Positions 1 to 7,723 of a DNA stretch of 64,000 nucleotides are shown piece after piece. Source of the stretch: Ancylobacter novellus. Lineage in GTDB: Bacteria > Pseudomonadota > Alphaproteobacteria > Rhizobiales > Xanthobacteraceae. The notes below the pieces were generated by a model. The model was not told the DNA's origin, did not search any database, and was given only the letters and a program-made list of their open reading frames with translations. The stretch spans positions 62,001 to 126,000 of the forward strand of contig QFQD01000002.1 in assembly GCA_003241485.1 (NCBI GenBank). The letters are read 5' to 3'. Numbering within the stretch: position 1 is the first letter of the stretch; the number at the start of each line of letters is the position of its first letter. Made by a program: the position numbers and the translations under genes.

Positions 1-548
1 ACCGGCTGGGCAAGCGTTCCATTGTGCTTGTCGGCATGATGGGCGCGGGCAAATCATCCGTCGGCAAGCGCCTCGCCCGCCGCCTCGCTTTGCCCTTCGC
101 CGATGCCGACACGGAGATCGAGCAGGCGGCCGGTATGACGATCCCGGAGATCTTCACCCATCGCGGCGAGCCGGCCTTCCGCGACGGCGAGAAGAAGGTG
201 ATCGCGCGCCTGCTGGAGAACGGGCCGATGGTGCTCGCCACCGGCGGCGGCGCATTCATGAACGAGGAAACCCGCGAGGCCATCGCCCGCCACGGTGTCT
301 CGGTCTGGCTGAAGGCCGATCTCGATCTGCTGCTGCGCCGCGTGCGCCGGCGCGACGACCGCCCGCTGCTGCGCAACGAGGACCCGGCCGGCACACTCGC
401 CCGGCTGATCGACCTTCGCTACCCCACCTATGCGCAGGCGGCGATCACCGTCGTCTCGCACGATGTGCCGCAGGACGCCATGGTCGAGGTAGTGGTGGAC
501 GCGCTGGCGCGCCACCTCGCTGCCCCGCCAACAGGAGAAACGCCGTGA
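1..548 (+). CDS. aroK: Shikimate kinase, 5' end cut by window edge
   Basis: Phosphorylates shikimate with ATP in the chorismate pathway (cytosol). The reading frame is open to the window edge (first full codon at 3), so the N-terminus is missing. A GTG at 24 is in frame, but the codons before it (R-L-G-K-R-S-I) read like the family N-terminus, so the true start lies upstream. The P-loop GMMGAGKS comes directly after, followed by the shikimate-binding FADAD..IE segment, the GGGAF turn and the lid motif RRDDRPLL. The gene ends in a GTGA overlap with aroB, so the two are probably translationally coupled. Confidence 0.96.
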   Translation, partial: RLGKRSIVLVGMMGAGKSSVGKRLARRLALPFADADTEIEQAAGMTIPEIFTHRGEPAFRDGEKKVIARLLENGPMVLATGGGAFMNEETREAIARHGVSVWLKADLDLLLRRVRRRDDRPLLRNEDPAGTLARLIDLRYPTYAQAAITVVSHDVPQDAMVEVVVDALARHLAAPPTGETP

Positions 549-1687
549 CCCGCGCCGCCGACGACGACACCCGTGCTGACCTCACCCGGCTTTCCGTCGG
601 GCTGGGCGAGCGGGCCTATGACATCGTCATCGGCCCCGGCCTGTTCGCGGAAGCCGGCGCCCGCATCGCCGCGCTGCGTCCCGGCGCGCGTGTCGGCATC
701 GTCACCGACCGCAATGTCGCCGAGCGCCATCTCGCCACGGTGGAGGCCTCGCTGAAGGCCGCCGGCTTGACGCCGACGCCGGTCCTCGTCGAACCGGGCG
801 AGAAGTCGAAGAGCTTTGGCGTTTTCGAGCAGGTGCTGGACGGACTGCTGGCGGCGCGCATCGAGCGAGGCGACCTCGTGCTGGCGCTGGGCGGCGGCGT
901 GGTCGGCGATCTCGCGGGCTTCGCGGCGGCGGCGCTTCGGCGCGGCGTCGATTTCGTACAGGCGCCGACCAGCCTGCTGGCGCAGGTCGATTCCTCCGTC
1001 GGCGGCAAGACCGGCATCAATTCGCGCTACGGGAAGAACCTGATCGGCGCCTTCCACCAGCCGATCCTCGTGCTGGCCGATACCCAGGCGCTCGACACGC
1101 TGCCGCTGCGCGAATTCCGCTCGGGCTATGCCGAGGTCGCCAAATACGGGCTGATCGACAACGCGCCCTTCTTCGCCTGGCTTGAGCGCAAGTGGCAGGA
1201 CGTGTTCAGCGGCGGCCCGTCGCGGATCGAGGCCATCGCCACCAGCTGCGCCTCCAAGGCCGCCGTCGTCGCCCGCGACGAGAAGGAGACCGGCGACCGC
1301 GCCCTGCTCAATCTCGGCCACACCTTCGGCCACGCGCTGGAGGCCGGCGCGGGCTTCTCCCAGCGCCTCCTGCACGGCGAGGCCGTCGCCATCGGCATGG
1401 CACAGGCCTTCCGCTTCTCCGCCGCGCAGGGCCTGTGCGCGAGCGCGGATGCCGCGCGGGTGGAAGCCCATCTCAAAGCCGTGGGCCTGCCCGCGCGCAT
1501 CAAGGACATTCCCGGCGAGCTGCCGGGCACGGAAGGGCTGATGGCCCTCATCGGCCAGGACAAGAAGGTCTCGCGCGGCGCGCTCACCTTCATCCTCGCT
1601 CGCGGCATCGGCCAGAGTTTCATCGCCAGGGATGTCGAGCCGGCGGCCGTGCGCGCTTTCCTTGAGGGTGAGCGCGCAGCCGGATAA
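545..1687 (+). CDS. aroB: 3-dehydroquinate synthase
   Basis: Converts DAHP to 3-dehydroquinate, the second step of chorismate synthesis; NAD- and metal-dependent, cytosolic. At 380 aa it is of normal length. The NAD-binding loop LGGGVVGDLAGF and the nucleotide motif SSVGGKTGIN are intact. The metal ligands lie in the expected places: Glu in GYAEVAKYG, His in GHTFGHALE and His in LHGEAVAIG. The GTG start overlaps the aroK stop by four bases, the usual aroK-aroB pairing of alphaproteobacteria. The next gene starts nine bases after its stop and is probably co-transcribed. Confidence 0.97.
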   Translation: MTRAADDDTRADLTRLSVGLGERAYDIVIGPGLFAEAGARIAALRPGARVGIVTDRNVAERHLATVEASLKAAGLTPTPVLVEPGEKSKSFGVFEQVLDGLLAARIERGDLVLALGGGVVGDLAGFAAAALRRGVDFVQAPTSLLAQVDSSVGGKTGINSRYGKNLIGAFHQPILVLADTQALDTLPLREFRSGYAEVAKYGLIDNAPFFAWLERKWQDVFSGGPSRIEAIATSCASKAAVVARDEKETGDRALLNLGHTFGHALEAGAGFSQRLLHGEAVAIGMAQAFRFSAAQGLCASADAARVEAHLKAVGLPARIKDIPGELPGTEGLMALIGQDKKVSRGALTFILARGIGQSFIARDVEPAAVRAFLEGERAAG

Positions 1688-1696
1688 GAGTCAGGC

Positions 1697-2974
1697 ATGA
1701 CAACCTATGACTGGCTGGCGCTCGGCGCCGTTGTCGTCTGCCTGCTGCTGTCCTTCTTCTTTTCCGGCAGCGAGACGGCCCTGACGGCCTCCTCCAAGGC
1801 GCGCATGCATGCGCTGGAGAAGAATGGCGACGAGCGCGCCGCCCTCGTCAACAGCATGATGGCCCGGCGCGAGCGGCTGATCGGCGGCATCCTGCTCGGC
1901 AACAACCTCGTTAACATCGGCGCTTCCTCGCTGATGACCGGCCTGCTGCTCGCCTGGTTCGGCACGGCGGGCATCGCCTATGCCACCATCGGCATGACCA
2001 TCATCGTGGTCATCTTCTCCGAGGTGCTGCCCAAGACCATCGCCATCAACCATCCCGACCAGGTGTCGCTGCGAGTGGTGCGCCCGCTGCGCGTGCTGGT
2101 GAGCCTGTTCGGCCCGCTCACCCTCGCCATCGAGGCGCTGGTGCGCAGCATGCTGAAGGCGCTCGGCGTGCCGCTCGGCAAAACCCGCAGCGTGCTCTCC
2201 GCAGCCGAGGAACTGCGCGGCGCGGTCGACCTGCTGCACCGCGAGGGCAGCGTGGTGAAGGACGAGCGCGACATGCTCGGCGGCCTGCTCGACCTCAACG
2301 AGCTGGAAGTCTCCGACATCATGGTGCACCGGACCAAGATGGCGAGCCTCAATGCCGACGAGCCGCCGGAGAAGATCGTCCGCGAGGTGCTGGCCTCGCC
2401 CTTCACCCGCCTGCCGCTGTGGCGCGAGCGGCCGGACAACATTGTCGGCGTACTGCACGCCAAGGACCTGCTGCGCGAACTGCAGGCGCTCGGCAATGAC
2501 GTCTCCCGGCTCGATATCGAGAAGATCGCGCTGGACGCCTGGTTCGTGCCTGACGTCACCACCCTGTCCGACCAGCTCAAGGCGTTCCGCCGCCGCAAGC
2601 AGCATTTCGCTCTCGTCGTCGACGAGTATGGCGAGGTGATGGGGCTGGTGACGCTGGAGGACATTCTGGAGGAGATCGTCGGCGACATCTCCGACGAGCA
2701 CGACCGGGCCTTCACCGGCGCCCGCCGCAACCCGGACGGCTCGGTCAGCGTCGAAGGCTCGGTGGCGATTCGCGACCTCAACCGCGCCATGGGCTGGCAT
2801 CTGCCGGACGAAGAGGCCACCACCGTGGCCGGCCTCGTCATCCATGAGGCCCGCATCATTCCCGAGCCGGGACAGGCCTTCCTGTTCCACGGCTTCCGCT
2901 TCCAGGTGATGCGCAAGCAGCGCAACCGCATCACGCTGGTGCGGATGACGCCGCTCCGAACGGCGAGCGCGTAA
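1697..2974 (+). CDS. CNNM/CorC-type membrane protein (DUF21 + CBS pair + CorC_HlyC)
   Basis: A 425-aa inner-membrane protein. Residues 1 to about 180 form a DUF21 (CNNM) membrane domain with four hydrophobic segments; the first begins LALGAVVVCLLLSFFFSGSE. A CBS-domain pair follows at roughly 200-330 (VSDIMVHRTKM, LVVDEYGEVMGLVTLEDILEEIVG) and a C-terminal CorC_HlyC domain at about 345-420. Relatives are linked to magnesium/cobalt efflux and are often misnamed hemolysins; the transported ion cannot be read from sequence. It closely follows aroB on the same strand, a frequent arrangement in Rhizobiales. The 110 bases between its stop and the convergent bolA show no clear terminator. Confidence 0.92.
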   Translation: MTTYDWLALGAVVVCLLLSFFFSGSETALTASSKARMHALEKNGDERAALVNSMMARRERLIGGILLGNNLVNIGASSLMTGLLLAWFGTAGIAYATIGMTIIVVIFSEVLPKTIAINHPDQVSLRVVRPLRVLVSLFGPLTLAIEALVRSMLKALGVPLGKTRSVLSAAEELRGAVDLLHREGSVVKDERDMLGGLLDLNELEVSDIMVHRTKMASLNADEPPEKIVREVLASPFTRLPLWRERPDNIVGVLHAKDLLRELQALGNDVSRLDIEKIALDAWFVPDVTTLSDQLKAFRRRKQHFALVVDEYGEVMGLVTLEDILEEIVGDISDEHDRAFTGARRNPDGSVSVEGSVAIRDLNRAMGWHLPDEEATTVAGLVIHEARIIPEPGQAFLFHGFRFQVMRKQRNRITLVRMTPLRTASA

Positions 2975-3084
2975 AGCGGCGGCGCGGCTGGAAATTGCGC
3001 CGGTGGCCGCCTATATCTGCCCGGTGTTTTCCGGTCGCCCGAACCTGCGCCCCTGCCCCTTCGGGTGCAGAGCGGGCGGGGGGT

Positions 3085-3384
3085 CTATTCCCCCGGCGCC
3101 TTGGCCTCGATCGCGAGCGCGTGCAGCCCGCGGGCAATCTCGTCCGCGAGCAGGCCGTTCACGATGCGGTGTCGGGCGATGCGGCTCTGTCCCCGGAAGG
3201 CTTCCGCCACGATGCGCACACGCACATGCGTGAGCTGCCCTGCCCGGTACCCGCCATGCCCTTCATGCCGATGACTTTCGTCCTCCAGCTCCAGCGACGT
3301 GGGGGACAATTCCGCCAGTGCCGCGCGCAGGCGGGCCAGCGCCGCGGCAACCGCGTCTTCGGAAGTGGGAGGGTTCGCATTCAT
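3085..3384 (-). CDS. bolA: BolA family protein
   Basis: A 99-aa BolA-family protein. BolA proteins partner monothiol glutaredoxins to bind [2Fe-2S] clusters, and some act in stress-linked regulation. The family core is visible: the histidine-bearing segment DESHRHEGH, the beta strand HVRVRIV, and the helix-turn signature FRGQSRIARHRIVN. I chose the ATG at 3384 over an in-frame TTG at 3420 because the family core begins soon after it and the extra 12 residues (TPRTRRATAS) look non-coding. It is divergent from the DnaJ-domain gene with about 110 bases between starts, and convergent with the CorC gene. Confidence 0.9.
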   Translation of the reverse strand: MNANPPTSEDAVAAALARLRAALAELSPTSLELEDESHRHEGHGGYRAGQLTHVRVRIVAEAFRGQSRIARHRIVNGLLADEIARGLHALAIEAKAPGE

Positions 3385-3456
3385 GCCTGATGCGGTAGCC
3401 CTGCGCGTGCGAGGCGTCAATATCGCCGGACAGCACCGTGACCTACGCGTGGTTTC

Positions 3457-3485
3457 TTGTATACCTGCCCCGGCAGCCGCATAAT
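3457..3485 (+). promoter_or_regulatory. Promoter of the DnaJ-domain gene
   Basis: TTGTAT (3457-3462), a 17-base spacer and CATAAT (3480-3485). The predicted transcription start is near 3492, only about 3 bases before the ATG at 3495, so the mRNA would be nearly leaderless. The acs promoter in this window has the same architecture (TTGTCC-N17-CATAAT). Confidence 0.6.
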
Positions 3486-3494
3486 CGAGAGATC

Positions 3495-4112
3495 ATGAAG
3501 CTCGACTCCCCCATATTCGATCGCATTCGCATCAAGTCGGACCGGGACCGCCGTCTCAAGACGGACTGCCCGATGTGCGAATGGGCGGGCTGCGACAAGC
3601 CGGCGACCCACCGCGCGCCGAAGGGGCGCGCGCAGGAGGGCCGGTTCTGGCGCTACTGCTTCGACCACGTGCGCGAGTACAACCAGTCGTACAATTATTT
3701 CGCCGGCATGGGCGACGACGCCGTGACCGCCTACCAGAAGGATGCGCTGACCGGCCATCGTCCGACCTGGAAGATGGGCATGCGCGGCGCGGCCGGCCGC
3801 CGGAGCGCGGCACGCGAGCACGCGCCGGAAGGCTTCGCCGATCCGTTCGGCATGTTCAGCGAAGTGGGCGGCGCCGGCCGCCCCAACCCGGAGCCGCCGC
3901 GCGAAAGCCGGATGATCCGCAATGCCGAGCGCCGCGCGTTTGAATCGCTCGGCGTCGAGGCCTCGGCCACGCCCGAGGAAATCAAGGCACGCTTCAAGCA
4001 ACTGGTGAAAAAATATCACCCCGATGCAAATGGCGGCGACATTTCGACCGAAGACCGGCTGCGCGACGTCATCCAGGCGTATAATCACCTCAAGAACGCG
4101 GGCTTCTGCTAA
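3495..4112 (+). CDS. J-domain (DnaJ-like) protein
   Basis: A 205-aa protein whose last 60 residues form a J domain: ESLGVEASATPEEIKARF, the KKYHPDANGG segment carrying the HPD motif that stimulates Hsp70 ATPase, and the helix LRDVIQAYNHLKNAG. The N-terminal 100 residues hold two Cys pairs in a C-x2-C-x4-C-D-K-P pattern, which may bind a metal. J domains at the C-terminus are typical of this alphaproteobacterial group, which commonly lies just upstream of cobS. The ATG at 3495 follows a clear promoter; an in-frame ATG at 3438 lies upstream of that promoter and was rejected. The partner chaperone and client are unknown. Confidence 0.9.
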   Translation: MKLDSPIFDRIRIKSDRDRRLKTDCPMCEWAGCDKPATHRAPKGRAQEGRFWRYCFDHVREYNQSYNYFAGMGDDAVTAYQKDALTGHRPTWKMGMRGAAGRRSAAREHAPEGFADPFGMFSEVGGAGRPNPEPPRESRMIRNAERRAFESLGVEASATPEEIKARFKQLVKKYHPDANGGDISTEDRLRDVIQAYNHLKNAGFC

Positions 4113-4167
4113 GAGCCGCTCCTTATAGAGAAGTCCGCGATTTGATGAGCGCGGCAACGGAGGAAGA

Positions 4168-5154
4168 ATGACTGCCTCGTCCACGCATACCGCCGCGCTG
4201 CCGGACATGAAGGTTTCCGTCAGCCAGGTGTTCGGCATCGATGTCGATCTGGAAGTCCCGGCCTATGCCGAACCGGACGAGTATGTGCCGGAGATCGACC
4301 CGGACTATCTGTTCGATCGCCCGACCACACTCGCCATCCTCGCCGGCTTCGCGCACAACCGCCGCGTCATGGTCACCGGCTATCACGGCACCGGCAAGTC
4401 CAGCCATATCGAGCAGGTCGCTGCACGCCTCAACTGGCCGTGCATCCGCGTCAATCTCGATAGCCACATCAGCCGTATCGACCTGATCGGCAAGGACGCC
4501 ATCGTGGTGAAGGACGGGCTGCAGATCACCGAGTTCCGCGACGGCATCCTGCCCTGGGCCTACCAGAACAATATCGCGCTTGTGTTCGACGAATACGACG
4601 CCGGCCGCCCGGACGTGATGTTCGTGATCCAGCGCGTGCTGGAAAGCGCCGGCCGGCTGACGCTGCTCGACCAGAACCGCGTCATCCGCCCGCACGGCGC
4701 ATTCCGGCTGTTCTCGACCGCCAACACCATCGGTCTGGGCGACACCACGGGCCTCTATCACGGCACGCAGCAGATCAACCAGGCGCAGATGGACCGCTGG
4801 TCCATCGTCACCACGCTGAACTATCTGGCGCATGACAAGGAGGTCGACATCGTCGCCTCCAAGGCCAAGAACTTCCAGACCACGGAAGGGCGCGACACCG
4901 TCTCGCGCATGGTGCGCCTCGCCGATCTCACCCGCCAGGCCTTCATCAATGGCGACCTGTCGACCGTGATGAGCCCGCGCACCGTCATCACCTGGGCCGA
5001 GAACGCCGAGATCTTCCAGGACCTCGCCTTCTCGTTCCGCGTGACCTTCCTGAACAAGTGCGACGAACTGGAGCGCCCGCTGGTCGCCGAGTTCTACCAG
5101 CGCTGCTTCGGCAAGGAACTGACGGAATCGGCGGTCAACGTCGTCCTGTCGTGA
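4168..5154 (+). CDS. cobS: Aerobic cobaltochelatase subunit CobS (AAA+)
   Basis: AAA+ subunit of the aerobic cobaltochelatase CobNST, which inserts Co2+ into hydrogenobyrinate a,c-diamide using ATP in late aerobic cobalamin synthesis. The 328-aa length is exactly that of the family. Walker A GYHGTGKS is at residues 71-78 and Walker B IALVFDEYD at about 137-144; the sensor-type FRLFSTANTIGLGD follows. A strong ribosome site (GGAGGAAG) precedes the ATG. CobT lies 227 bases downstream on the same strand. The large subunit CobN is not in the window. No cobalamin riboswitch is visible upstream. Confidence 0.97.
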   Translation: MTASSTHTAALPDMKVSVSQVFGIDVDLEVPAYAEPDEYVPEIDPDYLFDRPTTLAILAGFAHNRRVMVTGYHGTGKSSHIEQVAARLNWPCIRVNLDSHISRIDLIGKDAIVVKDGLQITEFRDGILPWAYQNNIALVFDEYDAGRPDVMFVIQRVLESAGRLTLLDQNRVIRPHGAFRLFSTANTIGLGDTTGLYHGTQQINQAQMDRWSIVTTLNYLAHDKEVDIVASKAKNFQTTEGRDTVSRMVRLADLTRQAFINGDLSTVMSPRTVITWAENAEIFQDLAFSFRVTFLNKCDELERPLVAEFYQRCFGKELTESAVNVVLS

Positions 5155-5170
5155 CCTGAGCCTGCCGTAT

Positions 5171-5251
5171 CCCTCTCCCCGCCGAACCCGGCTGTTGCCG
5201 GGTTCGGTTCGCAAGCTCAAAGTCGGCAAGAGCCGAGTTTGACGGAGAGGG
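5171..5251. repeat. Palindromic intergenic element between cobS and cobT
   Basis: A nested palindrome. The outer arms are CCCTCTCC (5171-5178) and GGAGAGGG (5244-5251). Inside are two hairpins: a perfect 9-bp stem CGAACCCGG/CCGGGTTCG with loop CTGTTG (5183-5206), and a stem AAAGTCGGC/GCCGAGTTT with one mismatch and loop AAGA. The layout resembles dispersed intergenic palindromes of GC-rich alphaproteobacteria. In an RNA it would separate cobS from cobT and might stabilise the upstream message. Whether it recurs in the genome cannot be judged here. Confidence 0.65.
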
Positions 5252-5381
5252 TCAGGGTGAGGCGGCGCGGCGTGTTCCCTGTCGCCCCTCACCGTCCCGC
5301 GTCGCCGGCCACCTCTCGCCACCGGGGAGAGGAATGAAACCTCGGCTTTCCGGGGACTGCTCTCGATCCAAGGCCATCGCC

Positions 5382-7376
5382 ATGACCACCTCGAACCGCA
5401 CCACCCGCACGCCGCCCAAGGAAGCCCCGACCGAGCCGCTGAAGCGCGCCGTCACCGGCTGCCTGCGCGCCATTGCGGGCAATCGCGAGATCGAGGTCGC
5501 CTTCGGCAGCGAGAAGCCGGGCTTTGCCGACGGGCGCGCGCGCCTGCCTGAGCCCTCGCGCCGCCTGTCGAAGCAGGAAGCGGCGATCATGCGCGGCCAT
5601 GCCGATTCGATGGCGCTGCGCATGGCCTGCCACGACCCGAAGGTGCACCAGCGCCTTTCGCCCATGGGCCAGCAGGCCCGCGCCGCCTTTGAAGCGGCCG
5701 AGCAGACGCGCTGCGAATCGCTCGGCGCGCTGCGCATGGACGGCGTTGCGCTGAACCTCTCCGCCATGCTGGAGGACCGTTACCAGAAGGCGAATTTCGC
5801 CAATCTGGCTGACCGCTCGGACGCGCCGCTGGAACATGCGCTCGCCCTGATGCTGCGCGAGCGCATGACCGGCATGGCCCCGCCGGCCGCCGCGCGCGAA
5901 ATGGTCAATCTGTGGCGCGGCTTCATCGAGGAACACGGCGCGTCCGCCCTCGACGAACTGCAGAACGCCGCCGACAATCAGACGCGCTTTGCCGAGGCGA
6001 TGCGCGACCTCTTGTCCTCGCTCGGCATGGGGGAAGACATCGCCCCCTTTGACGAGAACAACGACCCCTCGACCGAGGCCGACGACCGCCGCGACGACGA
6101 CAGCGGCAAGGGCGCGGACACCGAGGAAGACGAGAACAATGAGGGCACCACCGAGGTCGATACCGACCTGTCCTCGGACCAGAACCCGGAAGACGCCGAG
6201 GACCAGCAGGAACAGCCGACGTCCGAACTCGCCGACGATGCGGAGCTGGGCGAATCCGACGAGGCCTCCGAGCCCTGGCAGCCGCAGAACGCGGTGCCGG
6301 CTGAGCCGCGCGCGCCGGAATATCACCCCTTCACTCCGCGCTTCGACGAGACGGTCAACGCCGACGAGCTGTGCGACCCCGAGGAGCTGGCGCGGCTGCG
6401 CGCCTATCTCGACAAGCAGCTCACCCATCTGCAGGGCATCGTCGCGCGCCTCGCTAACCGGCTGCAGCGCAAGCTGCTGGCGCAGCAGAACCGCGGCTGG
6501 GAGTTCGACCTCGAAGAAGGCATGCTCGATCCCGCGCGCCTGCACCGCATCATCCTCGATCCGATGCAGCCGCTTTCCTTCAAGCGCGAGCGCGATACCG
6601 ACTTCCGCGACACCGTGGTCACGCTGCTGCTCGACAATTCCGGCTCCATGCGCGGCCGGCCGATCACGGTCGCTGCCGCCTGCGCCGACATTCTGGCGCG
6701 CACGCTGGAGCGCTGCGGCGTGAAGGTGGAGATCCTCGGCTTCACCACCAAGGCGTGGAAGGGCGGGCAGGCGCGCGAGGCTTGGCTTTCGGCCGGCAAG
6801 CCGGGCTCGCCCGGCCGTCTCAACGACCTGCGGCACATCATCTACAAGGCCGCCGACGCGCCATGGCGCCGCGCCCGGCGCAATCTCGGCCTGATGATGC
6901 GCGAGGGGCTGCTCAAGGAGAATATCGACGGTGAGGCGCTCGACTGGGCGCATAACCGCCTGCTGGCGCGCAGCGAGTCGCGCCGAATCCTGATGATGAT
7001 CTCCGACGGCGCGCCGGTGGACGATTCCACCCTGTCGGTGAACCCCGGCAATTATCTCGAACGGCATCTGCGCTGGGTGATCCAGCAGATCGAGGACAAG
7101 TCCCCGGTCGAGCTTATCGCCATCGGCATCGGCCATGACGTCACGCGCTATTACAAGCGCGCGGTCACCATCGTCGATGCCGAGGAGCTGGGCGGCGCCA
7201 TGACCGACAAGCTCGCCGAGCTGTTCGACGAGCGCGAGACCAAGCGCAGCGCGCGCGCCGCCTCGCAGAACGGCACCCAGCCCAAGGGCTTTCCGGCCAA
7301 GGGCGCCGGGAAAAGCGGGCCGCCAAGGGGATCCTCGGCGGCAGCCGCAAAGCCGCTGTCGACCCGCCGGGCCTAG
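5382..7376 (+). CDS. cobT: Aerobic cobaltochelatase subunit CobT
   Basis: Third subunit of the CobNST cobaltochelatase; it forms the chaperone-like complex with CobS. The protein is 664 aa from the ATG at 5382; an in-frame ATG at 5334 lies inside the upstream repeat region. The order is typical: an N-terminal CobT domain, a strongly acidic linker at about 215-290 (runs such as DDRRDDDSG and TEEDENNEG), and a C-terminal von Willebrand A domain with the MIDAS motif LLLDNSGSMRG at about 415-425 and later MMISDGAPVDDST. The last 45 residues are basic and low in complexity. It lies downstream of cobS on the same strand. Confidence 0.95.
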   Translation: MTTSNRTTRTPPKEAPTEPLKRAVTGCLRAIAGNREIEVAFGSEKPGFADGRARLPEPSRRLSKQEAAIMRGHADSMALRMACHDPKVHQRLSPMGQQARAAFEAAEQTRCESLGALRMDGVALNLSAMLEDRYQKANFANLADRSDAPLEHALALMLRERMTGMAPPAAAREMVNLWRGFIEEHGASALDELQNAADNQTRFAEAMRDLLSSLGMGEDIAPFDENNDPSTEADDRRDDDSGKGADTEEDENNEGTTEVDTDLSSDQNPEDAEDQQEQPTSELADDAELGESDEASEPWQPQNAVPAEPRAPEYHPFTPRFDETVNADELCDPEELARLRAYLDKQLTHLQGIVARLANRLQRKLLAQQNRGWEFDLEEGMLDPARLHRIILDPMQPLSFKRERDTDFRDTVVTLLLDNSGSMRGRPITVAAACADILARTLERCGVKVEILGFTTKAWKGGQAREAWLSAGKPGSPGRLNDLRHIIYKAADAPWRRARRNLGLMMREGLLKENIDGEALDWAHNRLLARSESRRILMMISDGAPVDDSTLSVNPGNYLERHLRWVIQQIEDKSPVELIAIGIGHDVTRYYKRAVTIVDAEELGGAMTDKLAELFDERETKRSARAASQNGTQPKGFPAKGAGKSGPPRGSSAAAAKPLSTRRA

Positions 7377-7380
7377 CGAA

Positions 7381-7400
7381 GAGGGGCGCGCGCGCCCCTC
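7381..7400 (+). terminator. Hairpin just after cobT
   Basis: A perfect 20-base palindrome, GAGGGGCGCG then CGCGCCCCTC, starting four bases after the cobT stop. It would fold into a very stable stem but has no T-run. It may be a rho-dependent or mRNA-protecting 3' structure. Confidence 0.5.
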
Positions 7401-7435
7401 GGCGCCGCTCTCGGCGCTATTGATTTCGCATGCCC

Positions 7436-7463
7436 CTTGAAACCGCGCCGGGACACCCCACAT
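7436..7463 (+). promoter_or_regulatory. Heat-shock (RpoH-like) promoter candidate
   Basis: CTTGAAA (7436-7442), 13 bases, then CCCCACAT (7456-7463). This matches the classical sigma-32 pattern CTTGAAA-N13-CCCCATNT with one mismatch. Read as a housekeeping promoter it would be TTGAAA-N17-ACATAG, a poor -10. Predicted transcription start is about 7470. It is the only plausible promoter for the orphan terminator at 7666-7692. Confidence 0.5.
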
Positions 7464-7469
7464 AGGTGT

Positions 7470-7692
7470 CATCCCAGCCAGTAAGGGCTGTCGGCAAGTT
7501 GGCGCCTCGTCAGCGTCTCGTCGGCAGGAACCGGGTCAGGACGGATGTACTCCGGCCCATGTTCATTCCCTCCGGCCGTTTGACCACGGCCGGTTCTGGC
7601 AGGGAGGTTTTCTCCCAAAGGACAGATGGTCTAACTGACTTGTAGTCCAACTGACGTGAGAACCGAGCGCGCCGCAAGGCGCGCTTTTTCTT
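7470..7692 (+). ncRNA. Candidate structured small RNA (possibly with a 28-codon ORF)
   Basis: This roughly 220-base unit fills most of the cobT-to-aldo/keto-reductase gap. A sigma-32-like promoter lies in front and a textbook terminator at the end. Internal hairpins are CCGGCCG/CGGCCGG with loop TTTGACCA (7572-7593) and GGGAG/CTCCC with loop GTTTT (7602-7616). Near the 3' end TCTAACTGAC is echoed by TCCAACTGAC. A 28-codon ORF runs 7559-7645 (begins MFIPSGRLTT, ends DGLTDL) but lacks a good ribosome site. I do not recognise the RNA: it lacks the conserved parts of SRP RNA, tmRNA, RNase P RNA and the AbcR/suhB families as I know them. It could instead be a small mRNA. Confidence 0.45.
7666..7692 (+). 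terminator. Rho-independent terminator
   Basis: Stem AGCGCGCC (7666-7673), GCAA tetraloop, GGCGCGCT (7678-7685), then TTTTCTTT. The T-run is on the plus strand only, so it ends a rightward transcript. The nearest plus-strand gene, cobT, stops 290 bases earlier, which points to a separate transcript. Confidence 0.85.
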
Positions 7693-7723
7693 TGTGCAGG
7701 TGGGGACTCACCCTGGCCGCGGC

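Noticed and set aside
4113..4167. Possible cobalamin riboswitch before cobS
   Set aside because: The gap is only 55 bases, too short, and lacks the B12-box.
7500..7600. SRP RNA or tmRNA in the orphan transcript
   Set aside because: GTCAGGACGG faintly recalls the SRP loop, but the conserved GGAAG..AGCAGC part is missing, and no tag-peptide frame or tRNA-like end is seen.
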